A stretch of DNA of 64,000 bases from the NCBI RefSeq assembly GCF_000949475.1, contig NZ_JRHC01000001.1:124001-188000 (forward strand), written 5' to 3'. Below, piece by piece: positions 19,006 through 28,178 of this stretch (position 1 is its first letter; each line of letters begins with the position of its first letter). Origin of the DNA: Draconibacterium sediminis. Lineage in GTDB: Bacteria > Bacteroidota > Bacteroidia > Bacteroidales > Prolixibacteraceae. A program made the position numbers and the translations under genes. A model generated the notes under the pieces. It made no database searches. It worked only from the letters and a program-made list of their open reading frames with translations, and was not told where the DNA came from.

Positions 19006-19860
19006 CTAATTCAATTTATACCCCAGCGTGAATTGATAGAACTTTATCGTTCCAAGCTGGTAGTAGTCAGAAAAAGAATACCTCAATGCAATCCTGAATC
19101 GGTTTGAAACATCTGCCCCGGAGTATATGCTACGCACCCCGTTTGTTCCGGTAGTTACATACCCTAACCAGACTTTATTGTTGTACGCCGTATGAATTCC
19201 ACCAAAACCATCATTGTCGCCACCGCCAAAGTCCATTCTAAGATTAGGCTCAATTACAAACTTCTCTTTTATATAAAAGCGGTAAGCAGTAATAAACGTA
19301 ACATAGTTATCAATTAAACTGCCCGAACTATATTCGTTATCTACCTCATTAAAAAAAGCATAACTAAGCCCTAAATCCAATTTCCGCGAACGATATAAAG
19401 TACCAAGGTTTGATTTCAGATAACTTGCTTTCGGGTTACTGTAACCATAGCTGCTATAATCACTCTCCTGCCCCTCAATACCTGTCGATACCCCAAAATT
19501 CCATTGCCTGTTCTTTTTCCGAGTAATCGTGTACGCATAAAGTAACTCCGCCAAAAATGCCGTCTCATCTCCTTTATGCGTGCGAATAAAATTTGCACCT
19601 ATCGTGCCTGCTTTTTGCGAAATGGTATAATCAGCAATTAATGCAAAACTGTTGTAGGCATCATTGTATTCCGGAATATCAGCAAACTCTGCAACACCCC
19701 AAACCCAGTCTGACGGGGTACCGATAAGTGCCGGATTCTTAGAGGATAGCCCCATCCAATAAGCTCCTTCCTGGGCGCTGCTTTTTTGCTGAAGAGAAAG
19801 AAAAATGATTAAAAAAATAAGAATTGTTTTGGGGAATAAACCAGTGTTTTGAGTATTCAT
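19006..19860 (-). CDS. PorP/SprF-like type IX secretion outer-membrane protein, copy 2
   Basis: 284 residues with a signal peptide (about 1-29, ending SSAQ). It shares with copy 1 the mature start EGAYWMGLSSKNPALIGTPSDW, the YTISQKAGTIGANFIRTH block, and the ending YSFSDYYQLG...FTLGYKLN, but diverges between, with shorter loops. It is predicted to be an outer-membrane beta-barrel of the same kind. It is transcribed in the same direction and separated by about 105 bp. No promoter consensus was visible directly upstream. Confidence 0.62.
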   Translation of the reverse strand: MNTQNTGLFPKTILIFLIIFLSLQQKSSAQEGAYWMGLSSKNPALIGTPSDWVWGVAEFADIPEYNDAYNSFALIADYTISQKAGTIGANFIRTHKGDETAFLAELLYAYTITRKKNRQWNFGVSTGIEGQESDYSSYGYSNPKASYLKSNLGTLYRSRKLDLGLSYAFFNEVDNEYSSGSLIDNYVTFITAYRFYIKEKFVIEPNLRMDFGGGDNDGFGGIHTAYNNKVWLGYVTTGTNGVRSIYSGADVSNRFRIALRYSFSDYYQLGTIKFYQFTLGYKLN

Positions 19861-19928
19861 TTTGGGTTAATATTAATTGTTTGAGGAGTAAATATATATT
19901 TTTTTGTTAAATGTTTATTCCGGTGAGG

Positions 19929-20663
19929 TTACAAAATCATTATACCCGAAACCATTCGACCGGTATCTACCCCATCGCGGCGTGCGGAATAATACTTTTC
20001 GGCCTCGGAAAACGAACACGCTCCAAGCACCTCAATATTTTGAGCCGGCACCCCGTTTTTTAACAACAACTGCCGGTTGGCCTCCCAAAGGTTAAAATGA
20101 AATTTGCCTGTACCGTTTTTATGCAGGGTTGTTTCAGCATTTGGAATCGATTTTCGGGCAGCAGCCACCACTTCGTCACCCACTTCATATATTTCGGGAC
20201 TAATTGACGGGCCAATGGCAGCCACAATATTTTTTGCAGAAGCGCCGTAGTTAGTCATTTTGCTAATCGCCTTTTCAGCTATTCCGCCAACGGTACCGCG
20301 CCACCCGGCGTGAACAGCAGCAATTACTTTTGCCTCCGGATCGAACAACAATACCGGAACACAATCGGCCGTTTGCACACACAAACACAGCCCGACCTGA
20401 TTGGTAACCAGTGCATCGGTTTCTGAAATTACAGCATCGGGAGCCTCCTGAATAGCGGCAACACAGCTGCTGTGCGTTTGATCGGGATAAACCATTTGCC
20501 CAACTTCCAGCGCCAGTGCCTCGGCCAGTTTTGCCTTATTTTCGGGCACATTGCTGTATCGCACGCGTTTAACCGGCAAGGTACTTTTGGTGGTGGTAAA
20601 AGCACAAAGTTTATCGAAAGGCTGAAATATGTTGTAACGGATTAAATTCAGGTTTCTATCCAT
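19929..20663 (-). CDS. pgeF: Peptidoglycan editing factor PgeF (YfiH/laccase-domain family)
   Basis: 244 residues. Family metal/active-site motifs are visible: DQTHSSCV (His), QTADCVPVLLFD (Cys) and AAVHAGWRGTVGGIAEKAI (His-Gly-Trp-Arg). C-terminal KYYSARRDGVDTGRMVSGI is also typical. E. coli YfiH removes wrongly incorporated L-Ser from muropeptides; related proteins act on purine nucleosides. The start overlaps the Crp/Fnr gene by 8 nt, so the two are cotranscribed and pgeF probably follows the regulator's autoregulation. Confidence 0.92.
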   Translation of the reverse strand: MDRNLNLIRYNIFQPFDKLCAFTTTKSTLPVKRVRYSNVPENKAKLAEALALEVGQMVYPDQTHSSCVAAIQEAPDAVISETDALVTNQVGLCLCVQTADCVPVLLFDPEAKVIAAVHAGWRGTVGGIAEKAISKMTNYGASAKNIVAAIGPSISPEIYEVGDEVVAAARKSIPNAETTLHKNGTGKFHFNLWEANRQLLLKNGVPAQNIEVLGACSFSEAEKYYSARRDGVDTGRMVSGIMIL

Positions 20664-21333
20664 TTTCCAATAAGCTGTTTAATCCCTCTTTATCAAGCAG
20701 GGTAACGGTTTTCTTTTCAATTTTTATCAGGTTTTCACTCTGCATTTCGCCAAGTACACGCGCGAGCGATGGCCGGGTAACTCCAAACAATTCGGCCAGC
20801 TGTTGTTGTGTATTTTTTAGTTCGAACGAATGAAACCGGTCGCCCGCCTGTTGAAGCAGAAAATGCGCAACCTTTTCTTTTATGGTTTTAAAACTCAGAA
20901 AATGCAGTTTTTGCGAAAGAAACTGCGCACGCGTTGAAATGTTATTCAAATAATTGCGTAACAAACGTGTATTTAGTTGTAACAATTTCAGGAATTCAAC
21001 AACAGGAATGGCCAGCAACTCCGACTTTTTATTGGCAGTTACCGTAACCGGAAACTTGTTTTCTTTACCAAACAAAAAAGCAGCTGCCAAGGGACGCGGT
21101 GCTTCAATGTCTTCAATCTTCACCGTTTTCCCCGAGTAATCGATCATCTCGCCCCGAACACTTCCGGAAAGCACAACAAACAAGTTGGTAACCTCCTCGC
21201 CTCCCTGCACAACAATCGCATCCTTTTCGAATTTACGTACCTGGTAATGAATTTTCGAGCAAAGCGTCATGCACTCTTCTTCTGAAATGCCATTAAACAA
21301 CGGACTTTTAACAAGAATTGAATAATCTATCAT
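20656..21333 (-). CDS. Crp/Fnr family transcriptional regulator, HcpR-like
   Basis: 225 residues: an N-terminal cyclic-nucleotide-binding-type beta roll (about 10-120, FEKDAIVVQGGEEVTNLFVV), a dimerisation helix (LLQLNTRLLRNYLNNIS), and a C-terminal winged helix with the recognition region QQQLAELFGVTRPSLARVL. The FNR [4Fe-4S] Cys set is missing; only Cys22 and Cys25 are near the N-terminus. It is divergent from a ferredoxin-hcp operon, and a palindrome lies between them. This is the context of HcpR, which senses NO/nitrite and activates hcp; that identity is inferred. The palindrome ends 3 bp before this gene's ATG, fitting negative autoregulation. Confidence 0.85.
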   Translation of the reverse strand: MIDYSILVKSPLFNGISEEECMTLCSKIHYQVRKFEKDAIVVQGGEEVTNLFVVLSGSVRGEMIDYSGKTVKIEDIEAPRPLAAAFLFGKENKFPVTVTANKKSELLAIPVVEFLKLLQLNTRLLRNYLNNISTRAQFLSQKLHFLSFKTIKEKVAHFLLQQAGDRFHSFELKNTQQQLAELFGVTRPSLARVLGEMQSENLIKIEKKTVTLLDKEGLNSLLENG

Positions 21334-21335
21334 TT

Positions 21336-21351
21336 TGTAACAATTGATACA
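21336..21351. promoter_or_regulatory. Crp/Fnr-type operator (HcpR-like box)
   Basis: TGTAACAATTGATACA is a 16-bp palindrome with a single unmatched pair. Its centre (21343.5) is about 42 bp upstream of the start site predicted from the -7 box at 21373-21380, the class II activator position for this family. It also abuts the start codon of the Crp/Fnr gene. Confidence 0.65.
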
Positions 21352-21372
21352 TTTTGCCTAACACCGGCAACC

Positions 21373-21380
21373 TACTTTTG
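21373..21380 (+). promoter_or_regulatory. -7 promoter box of the ferredoxin-hcp operon
   Basis: TACTTTTG fits TAnnTTTG exactly and lies 32 bp before the ferredoxin ATG. No good TTG lies at -33; the palindrome occupies the region just beyond it, as expected of an activator-dependent promoter. Confidence 0.6.
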
Positions 21381-21411
21381 TTGCGTAAACTTAAAGAAAA
21401 GAATAAAAAAG

Positions 21412-22293
21412 ATGATACGGGAGATAATAAAAATTGACGAGGATTTGTGTAACGGATGCGGCGTTTGTGTGCCGAACTGCCACGAAGGCGCGTTGCAGAT
21501 TATTGACGGAAAAGCACGACTGATTAGTGAGTTAATGTGCGACGGACTGGGCGCCTGTATTGGCCATTGCCCGGAAGGAGCAATTACCATTGAAGAGCGT
21601 GAAGCCGATGCTTACGACGAAATTACAACCATTTCGCAAATGGTAAAACAAGGAAAAGCCACCATGTTTGCGCATTTAAAACACTTGCAGGATCATAACG
21701 AAACCGGCTATTTGCAGCAGGCATTGGGTTTTATAAAAGCCAATCGCGAGGCCATGCCTTTCGAGATCAGCGAAGTGCACGAATTGCTTCACGGAGCAAA
21801 AGAAGAACAAGCTTCGGGTGGTGGTTGTGCCAGCGGCGGATGTCCGGGTTCGGCACCAATGGCTTTTGATGCAGGTGGTTTAAAAATGGCCGCTCCAGCG
21901 GCAGAAGTTCCATCGGAACTTACCCAGTGGCCGGTGCAAATGCACTTGATTAACCCGGCAGCAAGTTATTTCCAGGGCGCCGATCTATTGGTAGCAGCCG
22001 ACTGTGCAGGTTTTGCATACGGTAATTTCCACAACGACTTTATAAAAGGTCGGAAAATGGTAATTGCCTGTCCAAAACTCGACCAGGGAAAGGATATCTA
22101 CGTTCAGAAACTGGTGAAGCTGATCGACGAATCGAGAGTAAACACAATAACCGTAGTAATTATGGAAGTTCCATGTTGCGGAGGATTGTCGCAAATGGTA
22201 AAAATGGCCACCCAAATGGCATCGCGAAAGGTACCCGTTAAAGAAGTTGTGATAGGAATTAAGGGCGATATATTAAGCGATGAGTGGATGTAA
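21412..22293 (+). CDS. Two-cluster ferredoxin-domain protein, probable partner of Hcp
   Basis: 293 residues. Residues 1-65 hold two iron-sulfur sites: CNGCGVCVPNC (classic C-x2-C-x2-C-x3-C) and a second group C-x5-C-x3-CPEG (MCDGLGACIGHCPEG). A Gly/Cys-rich linker follows (about 140-150, SGGGCASGGCPGS), then a C-terminal domain with further Cys (VAADCAGFAYG, VIACPKLD, EVPCCGGL) that may hold another metal site. It is 89 bp upstream of hcp, in the same direction and under the same promoter. It most likely delivers electrons to the hybrid-cluster protein; that role is inferred from context. Confidence 0.8.
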   Translation: MIREIIKIDEDLCNGCGVCVPNCHEGALQIIDGKARLISELMCDGLGACIGHCPEGAITIEEREADAYDEITTISQMVKQGKATMFAHLKHLQDHNETGYLQQALGFIKANREAMPFEISEVHELLHGAKEEQASGGGCASGGCPGSAPMAFDAGGLKMAAPAAEVPSELTQWPVQMHLINPAASYFQGADLLVAADCAGFAYGNFHNDFIKGRKMVIACPKLDQGKDIYVQKLVKLIDESRVNTITVVIMEVPCCGGLSQMVKMATQMASRKVPVKEVVIGIKGDILSDEWM

Positions 22294-22382
22294 ACCACAA
22301 AAATTACCCAATTAAGTTGTGATAGAATCAGCCCCTTTTCACAAAAAAATCAAAAGAATAATCTAAATAAAGAATAGTAGAA

Positions 22383-24038
22383 ATGAGTATGTTTTGTTTT
22401 CAATGTCAGGAAGCAGCCAAAGGAACCGGCTGCACTATTGCAGGAGTATGTGGAAAAACCAGTGATGTAGCTAATTTACAAGATACTTTACTTTACGTAT
22501 TGAAAGGTATTTGCTGGTATAACGAGAAATTAAGAGCAGTTGGTGCCAACCCTAATAAAGTTGACAAATTTGTTTTCGATGGTTTGTTCAGTACCATCAC
22601 CAATGCCAATTTTGATGCAGCGGTATTCACCAAACGAATCATAAAAGCACTTCAGTTAAGAAACGAATTGCACGTATTGAGCAAAGAAGCCGGTGTTGTT
22701 TTACCAGCAGAATTACCGGCCTTTGCCTCATGGACAGGAAATACTACCGAAGAATTTGAAGCCAAAGCGGAAGAAGTTGGTGTATTGAGCACTGAAAACG
22801 AAGACATCCGTTCGTTGCGCGAGTTAATTGTTTACGGTGTAAAAGGATTGGCAGCTTATGCCGAACACGCTTACAACCTGGGAAGTCAGAAAGATGAGAT
22901 TTTTGCTTTTATGCAACGTGCCCTGGTAGCCACTACCGAAGATTTGAGTGTTGACGAACTGGTTGCTTTAACGTTGGAAACGGGGAAATTCGGTGTTGAT
23001 GTAATGGCACTACTGGATGCAGCCAACACCGGTTCTTACGGAAATCCTGAGGCTACAAAAGTAAATATCGGGGTGCGTAATAATCCGGCAATTCTGATTT
23101 CAGGTCACGACATGAAAGACATGGAAGAATTGCTGAAACAGACCGAAGGAACAGGCGTTGATGTGTACACACACAGTGAAATGTTACCGGCTCACTACTA
23201 TCCGGCTTTCAAAAAATACGAACACCTGGTGGGTAACTATGGAAATGCGTGGTGGAAACAAAATACTGAATTCGAAAGTTTTAACGGACCGATTCTGTTT
23301 ACTACCAACTGTATTGTTCCGCCAAAAGCATCGGCAACTTATACCGACCGTATTTATACAACCGGAGCTTCAGGTCTTAACGGTGCCATCCACATTCCGG
23401 ATCGCAAGGATGGCAAAATGAAAGATTTCAGCGCCATTATCGAGCACGCTAAAAAATGTGCGGCACCGCAGGAAATTGAAACCGGAGAGATCGTTGGAGG
23501 ATTTGCACACGCTCAGGTATTTGCACTGGCCGACAAAATTGTTGATGCCGTAAAATCAGGTGCTATCAAAAAATTCTTTGTAATGGCCGGCTGCGACGGA
23601 CGCATGAAAAGCCGCGACTACTACACAGAATTTGCTGAGCAATTGCCACAAGACACTGTGATTCTTACTGCAGGATGTGCAAAATACCGTTACAACAAAC
23701 TGCCTCTTGGCGATATCGGTGGTATTCCACGCGTAATTGATGCCGGACAGTGTAACGACTCGTATTCGCTGGCAGTTATTGCCTTAAAACTGAAAGAGGT
23801 ATTTGAGCTGAACGATATTAACGAACTACCAATTTCGTACAACATTGCCTGGTACGAACAAAAAGCAGTAATTGTGTTACTGGCACTGTTACACCTGGGC
23901 GTAAAAAATATACACCTTGGGCCAACACTTCCGGCATTCCTTTCTCCAAATGTTGCCAATGTTTTGGTTGAAAATTTCGGAATCGGCGGTATTACCGAGG
24001 TTGAACAAGATTTGGAATTATTTATGAGCGCAGTTTAG
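22383..24038 (+). CDS. hcp: Hybrid-cluster protein (hydroxylamine/NO reductase), class I
   Basis: 551 residues. N-terminal cluster Cys5-x2-Cys8-x8-Cys17-x5-Cys23 ([13 protein letters not shown]...C) gives the spacing found in strict anaerobes, not the E. coli class II spacing. Hybrid-cluster ligand regions are present: [12 protein letters not shown] with an upstream His/Glu context, [27 protein letters not shown] and [16 protein letters not shown]. Hcp reduces NO or hydroxylamine and protects against nitrosative stress in the cytosol. It is the second gene of the operon activated by the HcpR-like site. Confidence 0.96.
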   Translation: MSMFCFQCQEAAKGTGCTIAGVCGKTSDVANLQDTLLYVLKGICWYNEKLRAVGANPNKVDKFVFDGLFSTITNANFDAAVFTKRIIKALQLRNELHVLSKEAGVVLPAELPAFASWTGNTTEEFEAKAEEVGVLSTENEDIRSLRELIVYGVKGLAAYAEHAYNLGSQKDEIFAFMQRALVATTEDLSVDELVALTLETGKFGVDVMALLDAANTGSYGNPEATKVNIGVRNNPAILISGHDMKDMEELLKQTEGTGVDVYTHSEMLPAHYYPAFKKYEHLVGNYGNAWWKQNTEFESFNGPILFTTNCIVPPKASATYTDRIYTTGASGLNGAIHIPDRKDGKMKDFSAIIEHAKKCAAPQEIETGEIVGGFAHAQVFALADKIVDAVKSGAIKKFFVMAGCDGRMKSRDYYTEFAEQLPQDTVILTAGCAKYRYNKLPLGDIGGIPRVIDAGQCNDSYSLAVIALKLKEVFELNDINELPISYNIAWYEQKAVIVLLALLHLGVKNIHLGPTLPAFLSPNVANVLVENFGIGGITEVEQDLELFMSAV

Positions 24039-24600
24039 AAGTTGAGGAGAGAGGGACGAACCTTAAATTGAGGGACAGTTTGTTTTGAGGTTTTTACAAT
24101 GGCATCTGCGAGAGTGGGTGCCATCTTTCATATAACTGTAACATTTATAAAAACTATTTACACTTGTCTTTTCAGACAGAAAATCCTTTTTCCTATAGCT
24201 GAAAAAGGATTCAAAAAAGCCACCGCTGACGATAAAAAGCTAAAAATAAATTCCTTTCACTAAAATCAAGAAACTTCCCGATGCTACCGATCGGGACAGG
24301 CTCTCCTTTTAGCCCTTCGTACCTCAGTGCTGACGAGCGTCAAACAGACTTGATTTTTTCACGCTCTCTCCATTTATTTTCTTAACGCTTTTTCTCGAAG
24401 GCGGACTTGAGGGTAAATTTTGTGCGGGCTCGTCAAAAATCCGTCAGTCGGGCAAATTGGTCACATTGAAAAAACGCAAAGGTTATTTTTTGATCCCGAT
24501 AAAATCGGGACTTTCTTTTCATCGAATGGAAAAGAAAGAGCCTGTCTGGCTTGAAGACAAAAGCAATCTTAACACCCAGATTTTCAGCAAATCCGAAGAA
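24039..24600. repeat. Intergenic repeat-rich region with hairpins and long inverted repeat
   Basis: About 560 bp with no credible ORF. It contains a stem-loop TCCCGAT...ATCGGGA (24276-24296), another with loop AAA (24494-24510), and a perfect 10-bp inverted pair GACAGGCTCT (24295-24304) / AGAGCCTGTC (24537-24546) that brackets 252 bp, with partial matching beyond (CTTTT / AAAAG). At 24316-24342 it has a fragment related to the hairpin repeats at the permease 3' ends (TTCGTACCTCAGTGC then TGACGAGCGTCA). It looks like a decayed dispersed intergenic repeat or MITE. Confirmation needs other copies in the genome. Confidence 0.5.
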
Positions 24601-27600
24601 CTACAAATGATCGAACACCTTTTCGTTTAACGGCAGAGTAAACCAAAAAACAGAACCTTTTCCCAAGGAACTCTCCACCCAGATTTTACCGTTATGCCAT
24701 TCGATAAACTCTTTGCAAAGCATTAAACCCAGTCCGCTGCCTTTTTCGCCTTTGGTCCCCGGTACTGTTTCCTGTTTTCCCGTCCGAAATAAATACTTCA
24801 TTTTATCGGGCTCCATTCCAACACCTTCATCGCGAATTCCCAGCGTTATAAAACGATCATCCGAATTACCTCTTACAATATAAACCGAACTTTCGGGATT
24901 GCTGAATTTTACCGCATTGGTAAGCAAGTTCCTGAAAATGAGCAAAAGCATATTATAATCGGCATACACATCTAATGATTTATCCTGAATCCGATTTTCA
25001 ATCACAACTCCCTTTTTCTTCGCTACTGCCTCAATTTCGTAAAGCGCCACTGAAATAAAATCATCAAGAACGATTGATTTTGGAGAAAACTCAATCACTC
25101 CCCGCTGCGACCTCGACCAGTTCATCAGATTCTCGAGTAAAGCAAAAGCCCCGTCACCGGCTGCTTTCAGGTTTTCAAGGATCTCCGCCATAAGTTTCTT
25201 ATCGAACTTTTGGTAACCCTCGATCAGCACATCGGTGTACCCCAAAATTACATTAAACGGGTTTCGAAGGTCGTGCGCAATAACCGAAAATAATTTATCC
25301 TTTGTGGCATTTATTTCCGCAAGTTGATTGGTACGACTTGCCACAGCCCTTTCCAGTTTCTGCTTTTGCTGCTCGAGCGACCTCACACGCATGTGATTGA
25401 CAAACCAGAAAATACAAACAAAAATTACGAACAGAGTTAAAATAAACCACCAGCTTTTCCACCACGGAGGTACTATAATAATCCTGAGCGCAATCCCTTC
25501 TTCATTCCAAACCCCATCGCCGTTGGCACCTTTCACCCTCAAAATATACATTCCGGGATCAAGATTGGTATAGGTTGCCTGATGCCGTGTTCCGCAATAA
25601 ATCCAATCTTTGTCGAAATACTCAAGCATGTAAGCATGTTGATTTTTTGTTGGGCTGGCATAATCCAAGACACTAAAATGAAAGGTTAAAACCGATCGTT
25701 TTTCAGAAATTTTAATCTCATCAACTTCTGAGATCACTCTTTCAAGCGGCGATTCGGGCTCGTTCGGATAAACTACTTTGTTAAAGATCTCCAGCTCTGT
25801 TAGTTTTACAACCGGCACATGTTCGTTCTTTTTCAGCTTTCCGGGGTAAATAATGCTGAAGCCGTTGATTCCTCCAAAATATAAATTGTTATCCGAGTCG
25901 ACCAACACACTTCTCGGCCTGAATTCATTGCTCTGCAGGCCGTCGTCGCTGTAATAACTTTCAAATACATTTTGATTATCATTGTATCGACACAATCCGT
26001 CAGAAGTTGAAAACCACAGAAAGCCATCGGCATCTTTTATAATACCATTCACTGTATTATTAGGCAAGCCGTCATTTACAGTGAAAGTGCGGACATCTCC
26101 GGTTTTCGGGTTAAAATGATATAAACCCGACAAGCTTCCCACCCAAACCGAAGTAGGACTTTCAACAAAAATATCGTAGATATGAGCCGCACTCAGCGTT
26201 TCCATTTCGTTCGTAACCGAACAATTGGTAAATGAATTATTTTCAGGAAAGTACCGTACCAATCCCGAGTTGGTTCCTACAAAAAAGGATTCATCGTCGG
26301 CCCTGCGAATTACGTTGACATAATTAGCCTGAAGATCGCTGTTTTCAGCATCAAACACTTCCCACTTGTTTTCTTTTGGAAAATACCGCACAACTCCCGC
26401 ACTAAATGTAGCAATTAGCAAATCGGAGTGATTTCCCGGGCAAACGTGAAACAGGTTATCGTCAGGAATTGGAGAACTCTCTGTATCAAACTTTGTAAAC
26501 ACCCCGCTTTTACCGTCATAACGTACCAATCCCGATCCCCAGGTTGCCAGCCAGCCGTTTCCATCCTCATCTTCAATTATCGACAACACATAATCGTTGG
26601 GCAAATCAGAATTGGACGAATTCAGATTGGTAAAGAAACCGGTATTTTTATTCATAAAATTCACTCCACCCCCATCGGTAGCTATGGCAATGGTACTATC
26701 GTTAAGCTCAAAAAAAGCATTTACCATATTGTTGGTATTGCTTAAATCTCCTCCTTTAAACTTGTTGTACGACACAATGGCCTCCCCATTTTCAGGAGCT
26801 ATCTGTACTCCGTTTGCATAAGTTCCTATCCATAAATTGTCGCCGCTATCGATAAAAAGACATTCGCCCGAATAGGTTTGTGCAACCAGTGGATCGGATT
26901 TAGCAGACAGAAAATGTTTAAACTGTTGCCGGTTTTTGTCGAGGCAATAAATACCGTCGTTTTCGGCCCCTACCCAAATATTATTGTCTTTGTCGGCTAC
27001 GAGGCTTAACAAGCGGTTTTCCGAGATAGAGCCCGGCTGGTTCGGATCGTGCCTAAAGTTTTTTAAACGCGCTTCACCCTTGTTATTCCTTGCCACCATA
27101 AACAGCCCGTGCGCATAACTGGCTGCCCAAATGTTTCCCGAACGGTCTTCCATAATTTTACCGATTCTTGTTCCGGAGTAATTTTCATTGTTAACACCTT
27201 TTACTACCCTCTCAATTTCTTTTGTTTCGGTATTTAATACGGCAAGTCCGTTGGCCGAACCAAACCATAGCCGTCCGTCGGAGGCTAGAAACACGTCATC
27301 AATAACCGAAATGCCTAAATTATTTATATGCTCTACGGTATTTCTCTGCGGATCGAAACAAAAGATTCCGTTGGAACTGGCAATGTATACCGAACCATTT
27401 TTGTCCACTTGCAGGGCTCTTGCCTGAATGGGAAGATCGTGTAAACAGGATAATGAATCGTATTTAAAACTGTGCAACTTATCGCGTGTAGGATCATAAA
27501 AACTTAAGCCCGAATTCGATCCCACATACAAGCGGTTATTATTATCGATACACAGGGCCAGAATCAAATTATCGGGCAAGGCATTATTCTCAAGCTTGTT

Positions 27601-27843
27601 TTCATCTTGACGGTAGGTTTTAAAATGGTAACCATCAAAACGATTAAGCCCCTTGCGGGTTCCAATCCACATAAAACTGTTTTGATCCTGAACGATACTT
27701 GTAACAGATGATGAGGATAAACCCTCTTCGGTTCCTAAATGATGTAGTGGAAGAAATTCGGGTTGTGCAACAACACGATTTATCTGAAAAGAAAAGATCA
27801 GAAGAATTCCGAGAATACCTATATGCCCTTGTTTTACTATCAT
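24601..27843 (-). CDS. Two-component sensor histidine kinase with Reg_prop propellers and Y_Y_Y domain
   Basis: 1080 residues. A signal peptide (about 1-26) is followed by repeated Reg_prop blades (SFMWIGTRKGLNRFDGYHF, DNIWVAGENDGI-like, NGWLATWGSGLVRYDG, GFLWFSTSDGLCRYND) to about 690. Then come a Y_Y_Y domain (HAYMLEYFDKDWIYCGT to LRVKGANGDGVWNE), one membrane helix (about 793-815), a coiled coil, a DHp helix with His857 in VIAHDLRNPFNVI, and an ATPase domain with N-box NLLTNAVKFSN, G1 DEGVGM and G2 GSGLGLML. Unlike the hybrid two-component systems common in glycan-use loci, it ends after the ATPase: no receiver or AraC domain. Its response regulator is not in the window. It presumably senses an extracytoplasmic ligand. 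Confidence 0.93.
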   Translation of the reverse strand: MIVKQGHIGILGILLIFSFQINRVVAQPEFLPLHHLGTEEGLSSSSVTSIVQDQNSFMWIGTRKGLNRFDGYHFKTYRQDENKLENNALPDNLILALCIDNNNRLYVGSNSGLSFYDPTRDKLHSFKYDSLSCLHDLPIQARALQVDKNGSVYIASSNGIFCFDPQRNTVEHINNLGISVIDDVFLASDGRLWFGSANGLAVLNTETKEIERVVKGVNNENYSGTRIGKIMEDRSGNIWAASYAHGLFMVARNNKGEARLKNFRHDPNQPGSISENRLLSLVADKDNNIWVGAENDGIYCLDKNRQQFKHFLSAKSDPLVAQTYSGECLFIDSGDNLWIGTYANGVQIAPENGEAIVSYNKFKGGDLSNTNNMVNAFFELNDSTIAIATDGGGVNFMNKNTGFFTNLNSSNSDLPNDYVLSIIEDEDGNGWLATWGSGLVRYDGKSGVFTKFDTESSPIPDDNLFHVCPGNHSDLLIATFSAGVVRYFPKENKWEVFDAENSDLQANYVNVIRRADDESFFVGTNSGLVRYFPENNSFTNCSVTNEMETLSAAHIYDIFVESPTSVWVGSLSGLYHFNPKTGDVRTFTVNDGLPNNTVNGIIKDADGFLWFSTSDGLCRYNDNQNVFESYYSDDGLQSNEFRPRSVLVDSDNNLYFGGINGFSIIYPGKLKKNEHVPVVKLTELEIFNKVVYPNEPESPLERVISEVDEIKISEKRSVLTFHFSVLDYASPTKNQHAYMLEYFDKDWIYCGTRHQATYTNLDPGMYILRVKGANGDGVWNEEGIALRIIIVPPWWKSWWFILTLFVIFVCIFWFVNHMRVRSLEQQKQKLERAVASRTNQLAEINATKDKLFSVIAHDLRNPFNVILGYTDVLIEGYQKFDKKLMAEILENLKAAGDGAFALLENLMNWSRSQRGVIEFSPKSIVLDDFISVALYEIEAVAKKKGVVIENRIQDKSLDVYADYNMLLLIFRNLLTNAVKFSNPESSVYIVRGNSDDRFITLGIRDEGVGMEPDKMKYLFRTGKQETVPGTKGEKGSGLGLMLCKEFIEWHNGKIWVESSLGKGSVFWFTLPLNEKVFDHL

Positions 27844-28125
27844 TACACAACCTATAATACCCAGTTTAGAGCAATGCTTTTACTTCTACAAGGACGTATA
27901 AAATAATTGAAATGGAATTCACTGCCTATTATGCGTCAGGGGTTTCGAGAAATCAAACTTAAGAAATATATTTCTATCAACCATATGTTTTCCCTACTTA
28001 TTTCGCACTTATTCCCTATGATAGCGCACAAAAAATAGCAAAATGTCAGTTTTGGGGAATAATACTTTTCGGATTAAAGTGCTTACAAACAAAAATGAAA
28101 TTAGGGGCTGTCGACAGCATTTCAT

Positions 28126-28156
28126 AAAAAAAGGACGGTGAATTCACCGTCCTTTC
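28126..28156 (-). terminator. Terminator of the class II aldolase (minus strand)
   Basis: A perfect 26-bp palindrome (AAAGGACGGTGAA and its complement), 23 bp after the aldolase stop, followed on the minus strand by seven T. The rest of the gap (27844-28125) shows nothing recognisable. Confidence 0.9.
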
Positions 28157-28178
28157 TATAATATATGGAATTACTTTC

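Noticed and set aside
22294-22382. Second operator between ferredoxin and hcp (TGATAGAATCA)
   Set aside because: Only a 4-bp half-site palindrome without the TGTA...TACA ends of the main box and no -7 box nearby.
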